From the NCBI GenBank assembly GCA_009827225.1, contig WUAI01000023.1:1-52028 (forward strand): a stretch of DNA of 52,028 nucleotides. Reading direction: 5' to 3'. This document shows positions 1-8,392 of the stretch, piece after piece. Numbering within the stretch: position 1 is the first letter of the stretch; every line of letters begins with the position of its first letter. Source of the stretch: Flavobacteriaceae bacterium. GTDB lineage: Bacteria > Bacteroidota > Bacteroidia > Flavobacteriales > Flavobacteriaceae. The position numbers and the translations under genes are program-made. The notes beneath the pieces were generated by a model. That model saw only the letters and a list, made by a program, of their open reading frames with translations, was not told the origin of the DNA and searched no databases.

Positions 1-2815
1 CGATGGTCACGTCGTTGAGTACGTTCAAATCAAACATGTTTCCATTGAAAGAGTTCCCTCCTGCGAAGGTAGTCTCCAATGAGGTAGGTGTTCCTGAACT
101 ATCCACAGTGGCAGTCCATCCACAAGCATCGTTAGCGCTGATCAAGAGATCACTTACGTCAATACTCGCCATTCCATTTGCGTCCAGATCAACTTCAATG
201 GCCGTAGAAGTCGGTGCGGTAAAAGTTTGACCGGAATTTACACTTCCCGGAGAGGAGGCTGCCGGTGCATTCCAAACAAAATCGGCAGAAGTGTTCCCAG
301 TTCCCGTCAGTTGAAGAGATTCTCCAATTTGTGTTCCAGAACTTTCAGAAACACCTATATCAGTTGACATCATTCCATCGGCTATACCACCAACGGCAGT
401 GAATGAACCTTCATAACTAAGGAATTGGAGAACTTCTCCATTTTGAGCTAAAACTATTCCGTCAGGGGCACCATTTTGAATTCCGGTAATCGGGAAGTTT
501 ACGGCTCCAAAACCGTTTCCTTCATCATCAATGGTTCCGCTTAACACTACATTGTCGTATTGCGCCCCTCCGTTACCATTGTAAAGTACCAGTGAGTAGG
601 TACTTAAATCGGTGCCTGCTGGCCCTGCAATTTCGATGGCCTCATCCTGATCGGCACCCGTGTTGTCATAATGAATTTCATTGATAAATACTGGGGCACC
701 GGTTACTTCTCCGGCGCATACAATTACCGGAGCTATATTATCTTCCACCGTTACCGTAGCCTGACAAGAAACTGTGTTACCGCTGTCATCAGTTACAAAT
801 ACCTCAAGAAGTACATCGCCTACATCAGCACAGGTAAAGTCTACTGTTGGGCCAATTGGGATGCCACCGCCTCCGGTGGTATAGTTGATCGTACCATTCC
901 AAACTCTAGGACTAAAGATTCCTCCTGTAAATGGCGCGTTGGAAGCAGAACCTAGGTCAATGGTTAAATCTGCATTGCTGAAATTCTGGTTACTTCCATC
1001 TCCATTGGTATATTCATGTGTATTAGCACCGTCCATTACCAAGGCCATGGCATAGGTAGTGTTGGCACTCAATGTGATCGCAGACCCCAGGGTCAATACC
1101 GATGGGTTGTCCTCTCCGGCAGTTGTACCGGTAGCGGTTCCGATCGCTGCGCCCCATGCACCCGCATTGGTTTCATTTCCTACATAGGTTCCTACGAAAG
1201 AATACACATCTACTGAAATGGCAGTTCCGGAAGCGAATGTATTCACATCCAGTCCGTTCACGTCAATATCGTTGGGTCCTACCGTTACATCAAAGTACAC
1301 CGCTCCACCTGGGGCTCCTCCGTTGTTGGAACCAAAGACAGTGGTAAGCGATCCAGAAGCTCCCGGAGGAGATCCGGCTTCAATGGTAGAGATTCCACAG
1401 TTATCCGTAGCAGAAGCTATCAGTTGATCTGCATTTATGGTCGCCATTCCGTTGACATCCAATTCAACTGTAATGTCCTGACATGCAATTACAGGATCTT
1501 CAACATCCAAGACCGTAATATCAAAAGAACAAGTACTGGTTACCCCTAAGAACGAAGTAGCCTCGAAGGTTACCGTAGTGGTTCCAACAGGGAATTCATC
1601 GCCCGATCCAAGTACACCAGGATCCGGAGAAATTTGAACCACAGTTGGAGGAGGGTTGCCTACGGGATCATCACCGTCAATGGCGATCGCATCAGCGTAG
1701 ACCACAACCGCACCACAGGCATTCGGGTCACTGTCGGCTACCACGTCCATAGGACACGAGATAATCGGAGGGGCGCCTCCTAGCGAAACTCCGGAGAATA
1801 CGATTTCAGCGTAACCGGTAAAAGCATCTCCATGATTGGACAATACTTCTAGTCTCATATGTGTCGCATTCACGGCAGCAAACGAGAACATTTCAGGTCC
1901 TTCCGGTCCTGTTCCGGGCACCACCGCAAAATTGGAGGGGCTTCCTGGGACAGGAGTAAAGTTAGTGCCGTCAGTTGATGATGATACGATCACTCCATTG
2001 ATACCGGTAGTACCAGCGGGGCCAGGGCCTCCGCCGTTTTGATTCCAGAATGAGAACCCGTCTATATCGAAAAGTCCTCCCAGAGCGTAATCAATCGTAC
2101 CTGTGGCCGCTAGTGTTACCCAAGAATCGAATGGTGCAGTAGCAGTATGGTTTGCTGTCAGACTGGGAAATGCGTCTAAGCCAACCCCATTGATGGTATT
2201 TATCAAATCAGTACCAAATTCTGAAGGCATAGTGGACGAGGCACTTATCGGTACCACGGGAATTCCTGACGGAGCAGAAAAGGTTTGCCCCGCGTTGATA
2301 CTACCCGGAGACTCGGCTGCAGGAGCATTCCAAACAAAGTCCGGGTACATGCTTCCTGTCCCGGTAAGTTGCAAAGATTCACCTACAGGTGTCCCACTGG
2401 TTTCCGAAACACCTATATCGGTAGACATCATTCCATTGGCAGTTCCTGCTGTTGCACTAAAACTTCCTTCATAACTCAAGAATTGAATAACAGTCGCAGT
2501 GTTATCAATCAACGCTAATCCGTCGGGAGCTCCGTTTTGTATCCCGGCTTGGAAAAAACTCAGGGCTCCAAAACCGGACCCTTCATCATCGATGGTTCCG
2601 GACAGGTTGATGGTGTTGTACAAAGAACCATTGGAACCATTATATAGTTCCACAGACCACCCGGTAAGATCGGTTCCGGCCGGTCCGGCAATTTCGACAA
2701 ATTCACCGGTGTCAGCACCGGAATTGTCATAGTGTAATTCGTTTATAAACACGCCTTGACCATAGGTAATGGCGGCCGTGATTAAACAAAATAAGGTTAA
2801 GGTAATTTTCTTCAT
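1..2815 (-). CDS. large secreted multidomain surface protein (lamin-tail, F5/8C and HYR-like domains), 3' end cut by window
   Basis: The frame is open from the ATG at 2815 to the left edge, about 938 residues, so the C-terminus is missing. A signal peptide (hydrophobic residues about 4-18, ending in YGQ) is followed by VFINELHYDN at residue 22, the start of a lamin-tail-like (LTD) domain of about 160 residues. Next comes a stretch resembling an F5/8 type C (discoidin) sugar-binding domain (about 183-345), a HYR-like immunoglobulin-fold domain (from about 346, ISCPMDVVADSDPNACG), further beta-rich segments, and a second LTD-like copy beginning VFINEIHYDN at about residue 709. Proteins of this build in Flavobacteriia are usually exported and end in a T9SS sorting domain; that end lies outside the window. 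Function is unknown; adhesion or glycan binding is inference from the domains. Confidence 0.8.
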   Translation of the reverse strand, partial: MKKITLTLFCLITAAITYGQGVFINELHYDNSGADTGEFVEIAGPAGTDLTGWSVELYNGSNGSLYNTINLSGTIDDEGSGFGALSFFQAGIQNGAPDGLALIDNTATVIQFLSYEGSFSATAGTANGMMSTDIGVSETSGTPVGESLQLTGTGSMYPDFVWNAPAAESPGSINAGQTFSAPSGIPVVPISASSTMPSEFGTDLINTINGVGLDAFPSLTANHTATAPFDSWVTLAATGTIDYALGGLFDIDGFSFWNQNGGGPGPAGTTGINGVIVSSSTDGTNFTPVPGSPSNFAVVPGTGPEGPEMFSFAAVNATHMRLEVLSNHGDAFTGYAEIVFSGVSLGGAPPIISCPMDVVADSDPNACGAVVVYADAIAIDGDDPVGNPPPTVVQISPDPGVLGSGDEFPVGTTTVTFEATSFLGVTSTCSFDITVLDVEDPVIACQDITVELDVNGMATINADQLIASATDNCGISTIEAGSPPGASGSLTTVFGSNNGGAPGGAVYFDVTVGPNDIDVNGLDVNTFASGTAISVDVYSFVGTYVGNETNAGAWGAAIGTATGTTAGEDNPSVLTLGSAITLSANTTYAMALVMDGANTHEYTNGDGSNQNFSNADLTIDLGSASNAPFTGGIFSPRVWNGTINYTTGGGGIPIGPTVDFTCADVGDVLLEVFVTDDSGNTVSCQATVTVEDNIAPVIVCAGEVTGAPVFINEIHYDNTGADQDEAIEIAGPAGTDLSTYSLVLYNGNGGAQYDNVVLSGTIDDEGNGFGAVNFPITGIQNGAPDGIVLAQNGEVLQFLSYEGSFTAVGGIADGMMSTDIGVSESSGTQIGESLQLTGTGNTSADFVWNAPAASSPGSVNSGQTFTAPTSTAIEVDLDANGMASIDVSDLLISANDACGWTATVDSSGTPTSLETTFAGGNSFNGNMFDLNVLNDVTI
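209..691 (-). repeat. second copy of intragenic LTD-like repeat
   Basis: About 160 codons that repeat the N-terminal domain of the same gene (2268-2752). Shared landmarks include DNxGAD, GTIDDEG, GIQNGAPDG, SYEGSF, MMSTDIGVSE and DFVWNAPAA. The DNA is also closely similar in places, for example around 347-375 compared with 2405-2435, which suggests a fairly recent duplication or gene conversion. Confidence 0.8.
2268..2752 (-). repeat. first copy of intragenic LTD-like repeat
   Basis: N-terminal copy of the roughly 160-codon LTD-like module; its partner is at 209-691. The two copies are separated by about 1.6 kb coding for F5/8C-like and HYR-like domains. Confidence 0.8.
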
Positions 2816-2848
2816 GAATTAAAATTTCAATTTGATTTTTATTAGAAT

Positions 2849-2856
2849 CAAAGATA
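2849..2856 (-). promoter_or_regulatory. promoter -7 element for the surface protein
   Basis: Reading leftward the sequence is TATCTTTG, a full match to the Bacteroidota -7 consensus TAnnTTTG, 33 bases before the start codon at 2815. I see no clear -33 TTG at the expected distance. Confidence 0.55.
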
Positions 2857-2961
2857 GATTTTTCAGAAGAGAAATAGGAAAAGGCCTACTTTAATTAAAT
2901 GTAAAATTTGAAATAATTATAGCCACCTAATTCAAGGGAAGTTCTTGAGTCCGAAGTAGAA

Positions 2962-3966
2962 TTAATTCAGTTTTTCGGTAAGCTTTTTAAAGACCTTTTT
3001 GGGATTTTTACCTTCATAAAGCACAGCATATACTGCATTGATTATCGGGGTCTTGGCCTTCTGTTTGCCACGTGCATGATTTAGCTCAAAAGCACTTTTG
3101 GTCGCATAATACCCTTCAGCAACCATGTTCATTTCCATTTGCGCACTTTTTACCGTGTAGCCTTTACCAATCATATTTCCGAACATTCGGTTTCTACTGA
3201 AAGTGGAATATCCGGTAACCAATAGATCGCCCAAATAGGCCGAACCGTTGATGTCGCGTTTCATCTTATGAACCTTCTTTACGTAACGTTTCATTTCGCG
3301 AATCGCATTACTCATTAACACGCTCTGGAAGTTATCTCCATATCCCAGACCATGTGCGATCCCAGCCGCAAGAGCATAGATGTTTTTCAGCATGGCAGCA
3401 TATTCGGTTCCTATGATATCGTCGCTCGTGGTACATTTTATATAATCGCTTGACAGCATCTGTGCCACCAACTGTGCTTTTTCCTGATCGGCACAAGCAA
3501 TAGTGAGATAAGACAGTCGTTCCAGCGCCACCTCTTCAGCGTGGCATGGTCCTGTAATTACACCGATGTCTTTAAAAGGAATATCATAATGGGTATAGAA
3601 ATGATCTCCTACAATAAGGCTGCTTTCCGGAACAATACCTTTGATCGCAGAGAATATGACTTTTCCCTTTAAGGATTCTGATTTTTTCTGAAGTTCGGCC
3701 TCTACAAAGGCAGATGGGATCACAAAGATGAGGTAGTCTGCATAGCGAATCATTTCATCGATATCGTTACTAAGTTTTAACTGATCGATGTGGAATTCCA
3801 CAGAACTTAAATAATTGGGATTGTGGTATTCCTTTTTAATATGTTCGAGGGCATTTACACTGCGCATGTACCATCCCACTTCATCAAGATTTTCACAAAG
3901 CATCTTCACAATAGCGGTAGCCCAACTACCTCCACCGAATACTGCGAACTTTTGCTTTTTTGACAT
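2962..3966 (-). CDS. gpsA: glycerol-3-phosphate dehydrogenase [NAD(P)+]
   Basis: Reduces dihydroxyacetone phosphate to sn-glycerol 3-phosphate in the cytoplasm, supplying the phospholipid backbone. The N-terminal Rossmann motif is FGGGSWATA (residues 10-18), and the catalytic-lysine motif EYAAMLKNIYA places Lys194 at the active site. The GDLLVT segment and the C-terminal KTPIINAVYAVLY region are typical. I chose the ATG at 3966 (MSKKQKF, 334 residues, the normal family length); the longer reading to 4014 adds 16 residues with no homology and would run through the promoter. It stands alone, divergent from the lipoprotein gene at 4103. Confidence 0.95.
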   Translation of the reverse strand: MSKKQKFAVFGGGSWATAIVKMLCENLDEVGWYMRSVNALEHIKKEYHNPNYLSSVEFHIDQLKLSNDIDEMIRYADYLIFVIPSAFVEAELQKKSESLKGKVIFSAIKGIVPESSLIVGDHFYTHYDIPFKDIGVITGPCHAEEVALERLSYLTIACADQEKAQLVAQMLSSDYIKCTTSDDIIGTEYAAMLKNIYALAAGIAHGLGYGDNFQSVLMSNAIREMKRYVKKVHKMKRDINGSAYLGDLLVTGYSTFSRNRMFGNMIGKGYTVKSAQMEMNMVAEGYYATKSAFELNHARGKQKAKTPIINAVYAVLYEGKNPKKVFKKLTEKLN

Positions 3967-3986
3967 GCTTCCCAATTTCTGAAATT

Positions 3987-4019
3987 CAAAAATACAATTA
4001 TTATAGAAGATCATCCAAA
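3987..4019 (-). promoter_or_regulatory. gpsA promoter
   Basis: Reading leftward, TTTG at 4019-4016 is followed after 21 bases by TATTTTTG at 3994-3987. Both match the Bacteroidota -33/-7 consensus (TTG, 19-21 bases, TAnnTTTG). The -7 element lies 21 bases before the ATG at 3966, which supports that start. Confidence 0.6.
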
Positions 4020-4102
4020 CGCTGTAAATAGTTGTAAAACAGAGAAATACAACTTTGGCATGCTTTTGGTTTCTAGCTTATAGAACCTTAAAATCCAATA
4101 TT

Positions 4103-5023
4103 ATGAGAACATTTAAATTACTATTCGGATTTGCCCTGGTGGCCTTATTGTTTTCTTCGTGTTATACCGAAGTTATTGTGGATGAAACGGAAGTGATTGA
4201 TCCAACACCGACGATTACCTTGAATCAACTGCTGTCGAACTACGAACTTTGGTACGTGGACGTAAATCGTTCTAATGCCAGCGGACAGATCCCTTTCATG
4301 CAGATCGCCTTTACGTTTTCGTTCCGTAATGGAAATGTAATGGCAAACAATAATTTAGTCGGTATTGGCTCACAGGGTTATGGTTTTGGAATTGATGTAG
4401 GATTCTATGATACATTTGTGGACGAATTGGATATTTCCCATGACATCGATGGATTCTACACCTTCGAGGTTACCCAATTAAACAATCGTGAAATCGAATT
4501 ATACTATCGCCCAGGAAACTTACGATACATTCTGGTGGGTTATCAGCGGGCCAATTTCGATTATGACCTGTTGTTCTACGACAATATTCATTATTTCATA
4601 CAGGAATATGTAACCTGGGAGAAGGTTTATACAAGTCCGTATGGGGAGCTAAACGAGTTTGATTATGAAAACTTCCTGCAGTTCCTGCCAGGTGGTGGCG
4701 ATGGAAATTTCCAGAGCTCAAGAGATTTCAATGGCACCCCTATTAATGATATCTACTGGGATTACACGGGGATTTATAATGTGGATGACGTGCAGGGAGA
4801 CCCCTACTTGAAATATTTAACACTTGATTATGATTATTTGGGCAATGAATATTTCGAATTGAACGTTATTAATGACAGTACAATCGAATTGTTCCATACT
4901 CCATCGGGTACGTTATATCGATTCAGAGGAAAAGGATACATTCAGTACAAGAATCAGAGAAAGAAAATGCGCTTGTCTAAAGCCGACATCGAAAAAGAGA
5001 TGATCAAGATAAGCTCATTCTAA
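4103..5023 (+). CDS. conserved flavobacterial lipoprotein, function unknown
   Basis: Lipoprotein of 306 residues with signal MRTFKLLFGFALVALLFSSC; Cys20 is the lipidation site. The mature part is rich in Tyr, Phe and Asp and contains recurring motifs such as NNLVGIGSQGYGFGIDVG and LTLDYDYLGNEYFELNVINDS, suggesting a beta-sandwich. I chose the ATG at 4103 because it gives a clean signal peptide; the upstream ORF start at 4055 does not. Homologues sit beside nadD in many Flavobacteriaceae, and my recollection is that some carry a nadD-like name transferred from the neighbour. Nothing in the sequence resembles a nucleotidyltransferase, so that name should not be used. Role unknown, periplasmic or outer membrane. 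Confidence 0.75.
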   Translation: MRTFKLLFGFALVALLFSSCYTEVIVDETEVIDPTPTITLNQLLSNYELWYVDVNRSNASGQIPFMQIAFTFSFRNGNVMANNNLVGIGSQGYGFGIDVGFYDTFVDELDISHDIDGFYTFEVTQLNNREIELYYRPGNLRYILVGYQRANFDYDLLFYDNIHYFIQEYVTWEKVYTSPYGELNEFDYENFLQFLPGGGDGNFQSSRDFNGTPINDIYWDYTGIYNVDDVQGDPYLKYLTLDYDYLGNEYFELNVINDSTIELFHTPSGTLYRFRGKGYIQYKNQRKKMRLSKADIEKEMIKISSF

Positions 5024-5077
5024 GATATTCAATCCGCGATGTCGGATTCTTAAAAACTTTTGGTTGGTTATTTAGTT

Positions 5078-5123
5078 GAAATCGCCTCGTAAGTGTCAAA
5101 ACTTATTGGGGCGATTTCTTTTT
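5078..5123 (+). terminator. rho-independent terminator after the lipoprotein gene
   Basis: GAAATCGCC at 5078-5086 pairs with GGCGATTTC at 5110-5118, then TTTTT. The loop is long (23 bases). The right arm lies inside the 3' end of the convergent nadD gene. Confidence 0.55.
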
Positions 5124-5708
5124 GTAGAAATTCATTTCATCCAGGTATTCCCAGACCTTATAAGGCAACATAGGTCTCACATTTTTCCCGGCTTCAACCG
5201 ATTTACGAATGAAAGTGGAGGATAGTTCCATAATAGGAGCATTAACCTTTTGAATTCTGGGGTGATCCTGAAACTGATGTTCGACCGTACCTGCCGATAT
5301 CCTTGGGTACACATAAATCGAATAGTTCTCCAAAATTACTTCATAGTTCTTCCACTTATGGAAACTTTTCAGGTTATCCTCTCCCATAATCAGACTGAAG
5401 TGATGATCAGGATATTGCTCTTCCAGATGAGTCAACGTATTTACGGTGTAATTTGGTTGCGGCAAATCGAATTCCACATTGCTCACCTTGAGCTTGGGGT
5501 AATCTTCCAATGCGATTCGAACCATGCTCAGTCTATGATGATCATCGAGTAAACCGCTTCTTTTCTTGTGAGGATTGTGGGGAGTAACCACCATCCAAAC
5601 CTCGTCGAGGTCACTAAATTCCACCAAATGATTAGCAATAGTAAGATGCCCGATATGGATAGGATTAAACGTGCCAAAGTAGAGGCCTATTTTCTTCGGA
5701 AGTTTCAT
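5103..5708 (-). CDS. nadD: nicotinate-nucleotide adenylyltransferase
   Basis: Transfers AMP from ATP to nicotinate mononucleotide, making deamido-NAD in NAD synthesis. The class signature GTFNPIHIGH is at residues 12-21 and the second nucleotide-binding motif, LSSTFIR, lies near residue 166, which is the standard arrangement for the family. Length is 201 residues, as usual. The ATG overlaps the gmk stop codon by four bases (ATGA), so the two are translationally coupled in the yicC-gmk-nadD operon. Confidence 0.95.
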   Translation of the reverse strand: MKLPKKIGLYFGTFNPIHIGHLTIANHLVEFSDLDEVWMVVTPHNPHKKRSGLLDDHHRLSMVRIALEDYPKLKVSNVEFDLPQPNYTVNTLTHLEEQYPDHHFSLIMGEDNLKSFHKWKNYEVILENYSIYVYPRISAGTVEHQFQDHPRIQKVNAPIMELSSTFIRKSVEAGKNVRPMLPYKVWEYLDEMNFYKKKSPQ

Positions 5709-6301
5709 TCCTTTTCTGTCGGACTTTTTTTTTCTGAAATATGCTCTTTCACTAGCTCTTCTGCCTCTTTTAGGGCATTTTCGAGCTGATCATTTTCAAT
5801 GATAAAATCGAATTGGGGAGCGGTGGCCATTTCAACCGAAGCTTTGGCGATTCGCATGTTGATTTTCTCCTCGCTTTCGGTTTTACGTTTTTTCAGGCGG
5901 ATCTTTAATTCGTCCACACTTGGAGGTTTCACAAAAACGGCCAGCGTTTCTTTTGGATATTTCTTTTTGATACGCAAACCGCCTACTACGTCTATATCAA
6001 AAATAACATTACGCCCCTGGGCCCAAATCCGCTCTACTTCGGTTTTTAAGGTTCCGTAGAAATTATCACGATAAACCTCTTCCCATTCCAGAAAATCTTC
6101 ATTTTTAATGTGCTGTTTGAAATCTTTGGTAGAAATAAAGTAATAATCTTTCCCGTCGATCTCATGCCCCCGTGGTTCCCTGGAGGTCGCAGAGATGGAA
6201 AATTCAAGGTTGAGTTCCGGGACATTCAGCAGGTGTCTTACAATGGTTGTTTTGCCACTGCCTGAAGGGGCCGAAAAAACAATGAGCTTGCCTCCTTTCA
6301 T
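5705..6301 (-). CDS. gmk: guanylate kinase
   Basis: Phosphorylates GMP to GDP with ATP in the cytoplasm. The P-loop APSGSGKTT is at residues 11-19, followed by the GMP-binding segment SATSREPRGHEIDGKDYYF and a conserved DIDVVGGLRIKKK region. Length is 198 residues, typical. The start codon overlaps the yicC stop by one base (TAATG) and its stop overlaps nadD, so it sits in the middle of a tight three-gene operon. Confidence 0.96.
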   Translation of the reverse strand: MKGGKLIVFSAPSGSGKTTIVRHLLNVPELNLEFSISATSREPRGHEIDGKDYYFISTKDFKQHIKNEDFLEWEEVYRDNFYGTLKTEVERIWAQGRNVIFDIDVVGGLRIKKKYPKETLAVFVKPPSVDELKIRLKKRKTESEEKINMRIAKASVEMATAPQFDFIIENDQLENALKEAEELVKEHISEKKSPTEKE

Positions 6302-7158
6302 TACAACACGTTTAAGGCTTGTTCCTTTATCTTTTCAAGCTCGTCCTTCATTTGAACCACCAACTGCTGCATAGGTGCGAAGTTCGCTTTACTTCCTATG
6401 GTATTGATTTCCCGTCCCATTTCCTGTGAAATAAATCCAAGCTTCTTTCCATTCGATTGAGGTTGGGCAAGGGTTTCGATAAAATATTCCAAATGATTTT
6501 TTAGCCGAACTTTCTCCTCTGTGATATCATACTTTTCCAGATAGTAGATGAGTTCTTGTTCGAAACGGTTCTCGTCCACAGATTCTTTTAATTCCGAAAC
6601 AGCCTTACGAAGACGTTCCTTCACATTCTCGATGCGTTGTGGATCCAGCTCGATCACTTCCTCTAAAAGTGTGGAAATATTTTCTACCCTGGAGCGAAAA
6701 TCCTTTTCAAGGGATTTCCCTTCATCCGTTCTGTAAGTTATCAAAGAATCTAATGCCTTGTCCAAGGCTTTCAGTATACTGTTGAATTCGTCATCATCTA
6801 TCTCGTCTCGCTCGGTCTTGAGTGCATCTGGCATGCGCACAGCCATTTTTAACAACTCTGTTTCATCTCCAGCCACCACCTTGCCTAACTGAGTCATATA
6901 TTGTTTTACGACACCTTCATTTAGCTGGGTGTTCGTCTCTTCACCCGTAATTTCAACAAAGAGATTAAAGTCCACTTTCCCTCTAGACAATGATTTGGAT
7001 ATGCGATTTCTCATCGCCAGTTCCTTTTCACGATACACACTGGGAACCCTTGCGTTGAGATCCAGATTTTTACTGTTCAGAGACTTAATTTCTACGGTAA
7101 TTTTCTTGGTAGGAAGCTCGATAACGCTTTTACCGTAACCGGTCATGGACTGAATCAT
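6301..7158 (-). CDS. yicC: YicC/YloC family endoribonuclease
   Basis: 285 residues with the two family hallmarks: N-terminal MIQSMTGYG and C-terminal EINTIGSKANF. The central part is a long charged coiled coil. YicC-type proteins have been shown in other bacteria to be endoribonucleases involved in small RNA decay; the exact substrate here is unknown. It is the first gene of the yicC-gmk-nadD operon, an order common in the phylum. Confidence 0.9.
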   Translation of the reverse strand: MIQSMTGYGKSVIELPTKKITVEIKSLNSKNLDLNARVPSVYREKELAMRNRISKSLSRGKVDFNLFVEITGEETNTQLNEGVVKQYMTQLGKVVAGDETELLKMAVRMPDALKTERDEIDDDEFNSILKALDKALDSLITYRTDEGKSLEKDFRSRVENISTLLEEVIELDPQRIENVKERLRKAVSELKESVDENRFEQELIYYLEKYDITEEKVRLKNHLEYFIETLAQPQSNGKKLGFISQEMGREINTIGSKANFAPMQQLVVQMKDELEKIKEQALNVL

Positions 7159-7176
7159 ATTCGTTGTTTATGCCAT

Positions 7177-7184
7177 CAAAGGTA
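7177..7184 (-). promoter_or_regulatory. promoter -7 element of the yicC-gmk-nadD operon
   Basis: Reads TACCTTTG leftward, matching TAnnTTTG, 18 bases before the yicC ATG at 7158. The implied leader is very short. No convincing -33 element. Confidence 0.5.
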
Positions 7185-7228
7185 GTGATTTTAACAGTTT
7201 TGGAAGCACAGAATCGTCAAGAGCGTTT

Positions 7229-7588
7229 TCATTTTTGAATTCGATTCCCTTCTTCATCAAAAACCGATTTCAAATGGGATTCGGTAGTCCAGTAGATCGA
7301 GACGATCAATAATGTGTTCAGGACCACCGTGAGCAAAAGATTATATCCAGGAAGTAGATAATAAAAAAGTAAGGGAAACAAAAGGCTCAACAGACATAAT
7401 TTGATCATTTGCCTCCCGGAATACCTATTGCCTTCGTCCCAGGTATCCTGATTGCGCATGGATCGCCGGGTTCTATATCCGTAGATATAGTTGATCTTTT
7501 TCGGAGGAAATTTCAGCAATACCCAACCAAGAACCAGCAAAAAGACGCAATAACCCATTGCCAGGTAAAAATGGGTGATATCAGTCAA
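7229..7588 (-). CDS. SdpI-like small membrane protein
   Basis: 119 residues with three hydrophobic segments (about 8-26, 63-80 and 83-101). The stretch IYGYRTRRSMRNQDTWDEGN followed by YSGR is the conserved cytoplasmic motif of the SdpI/YhfL C-terminal family (immunity protein to SdpC in Bacillus). In Bacteroidota these short versions are common and not tied to a toxin; no toxin gene is nearby. Its role is unknown. Confidence 0.75.
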   Translation of the reverse strand: MTDITHFYLAMGYCVFLLVLGWVLLKFPPKKINYIYGYRTRRSMRNQDTWDEGNRYSGRQMIKLCLLSLLFPLLFYYLLPGYNLLLTVVLNTLLIVSIYWTTESHLKSVFDEEGNRIQK

Positions 7589-7629
7589 GCTTAAGAAAGT
7601 ATATTGATCAACGTAACTGTTGCATTAAA

Positions 7630-8376
7630 CTAGTCCAGTCTTTTGATCTTGATATTTCGGTACCAAACCTTATCGTCGTGATCCTGAAGACCGATATGAC
7701 CGGTCTGATATTTCCCGAATCCTTCCCAATCAGCAAATTTGGAATCGGCGACCATTGCATCCCATTCGTCGCCATGCACGGGGAAGGTGAATAATTCATT
7801 TCCATTAAATGTAACCTTGCCAAGATTGGTATTGTGATTCACCTCAATGACACATAAGTTCCATTCTCCAACGGGCACTGGTGCATCAAAAGGAGCCGCG
7901 ATCATGTCGTACAGGGAAGCGGCGACATGGGTTTCAAATTTACCATCGGGATGCCCTACATTATCCAATACCTGTATTTCAGGGCCAGTTTCATAGGCTT
8001 CCGGGAATTTTTCATCTTCATGTACTCCCCAGAAAATTCCGCTATTTCCATTTTCTGAAATTTTCCATTCCAGGGACAGAACGAAATTGGTAAAAGTTTC
8101 TTTAGTGATGATATTTTTACCTCCTTCTTCTCCAGGGTTAAACGCCAATGTCCCATCTTCGATGGTCCATTCCGGGTACATTCCTTCTTGCAGATAACCA
8201 CGCCATTGGTCCATAGAAGTTCCATCGAATAGGGTGATCCATTCTGAACTTTCTTCAGCTACTTTCTCTTCTGTGGTCTCCATGGTAGTTTCGGTTTCTG
8301 CAACTTCTTCTTTTTGGCCATCTTTACAGCCGATGAGGATTGTTGCTATTATTACGGTAAATATCGCTTTTCTCAT
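7630..8376 (-). CDS. DUF1080 (3-keto-disaccharide hydrolase/hydratase-type) lipoprotein
   Basis: Exported lipoprotein of 248 residues: MRKAIFTVIIATILIGC, lipidated at Cys17, followed by an acidic Glu/Thr linker and then a concanavalin-like DUF1080 domain (ITLFDGTSMDQWRGY at its start, NGNSGIFWGVHEDEKFPEAYE, GPEIQVLDN, and GHIGLQDHDDKVWYRNIKI at its end). DUF1080 enzymes act on 3-keto-glycosides or their enediol products. I chose the ATG at 8376; the ORF extends only to a TTG at 8385. It is the last gene of a five-gene operon (gaps 10, 3, 9 and 16 bases) with sugar dehydrogenase and isomerase-type genes, which supports a role in the oxidative glycoside route. Confidence 0.85.
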   Translation of the reverse strand: MRKAIFTVIIATILIGCKDGQKEEVAETETTMETTEEKVAEESSEWITLFDGTSMDQWRGYLQEGMYPEWTIEDGTLAFNPGEEGGKNIITKETFTNFVLSLEWKISENGNSGIFWGVHEDEKFPEAYETGPEIQVLDNVGHPDGKFETHVAASLYDMIAAPFDAPVPVGEWNLCVIEVNHNTNLGKVTFNGNELFTFPVHGDEWDAMVADSKFADWEGFGKYQTGHIGLQDHDDKVWYRNIKIKRLD

Positions 8377-8392
8377 AGGGTTCAATTTTATA

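Noticed and set aside
7222-7231. GCGTTTTCAT resembling half of the LacI-like motif
   Set aside because: Only one half is present and there is no symmetric partner; it lies at the end of the SdpI-like gene.
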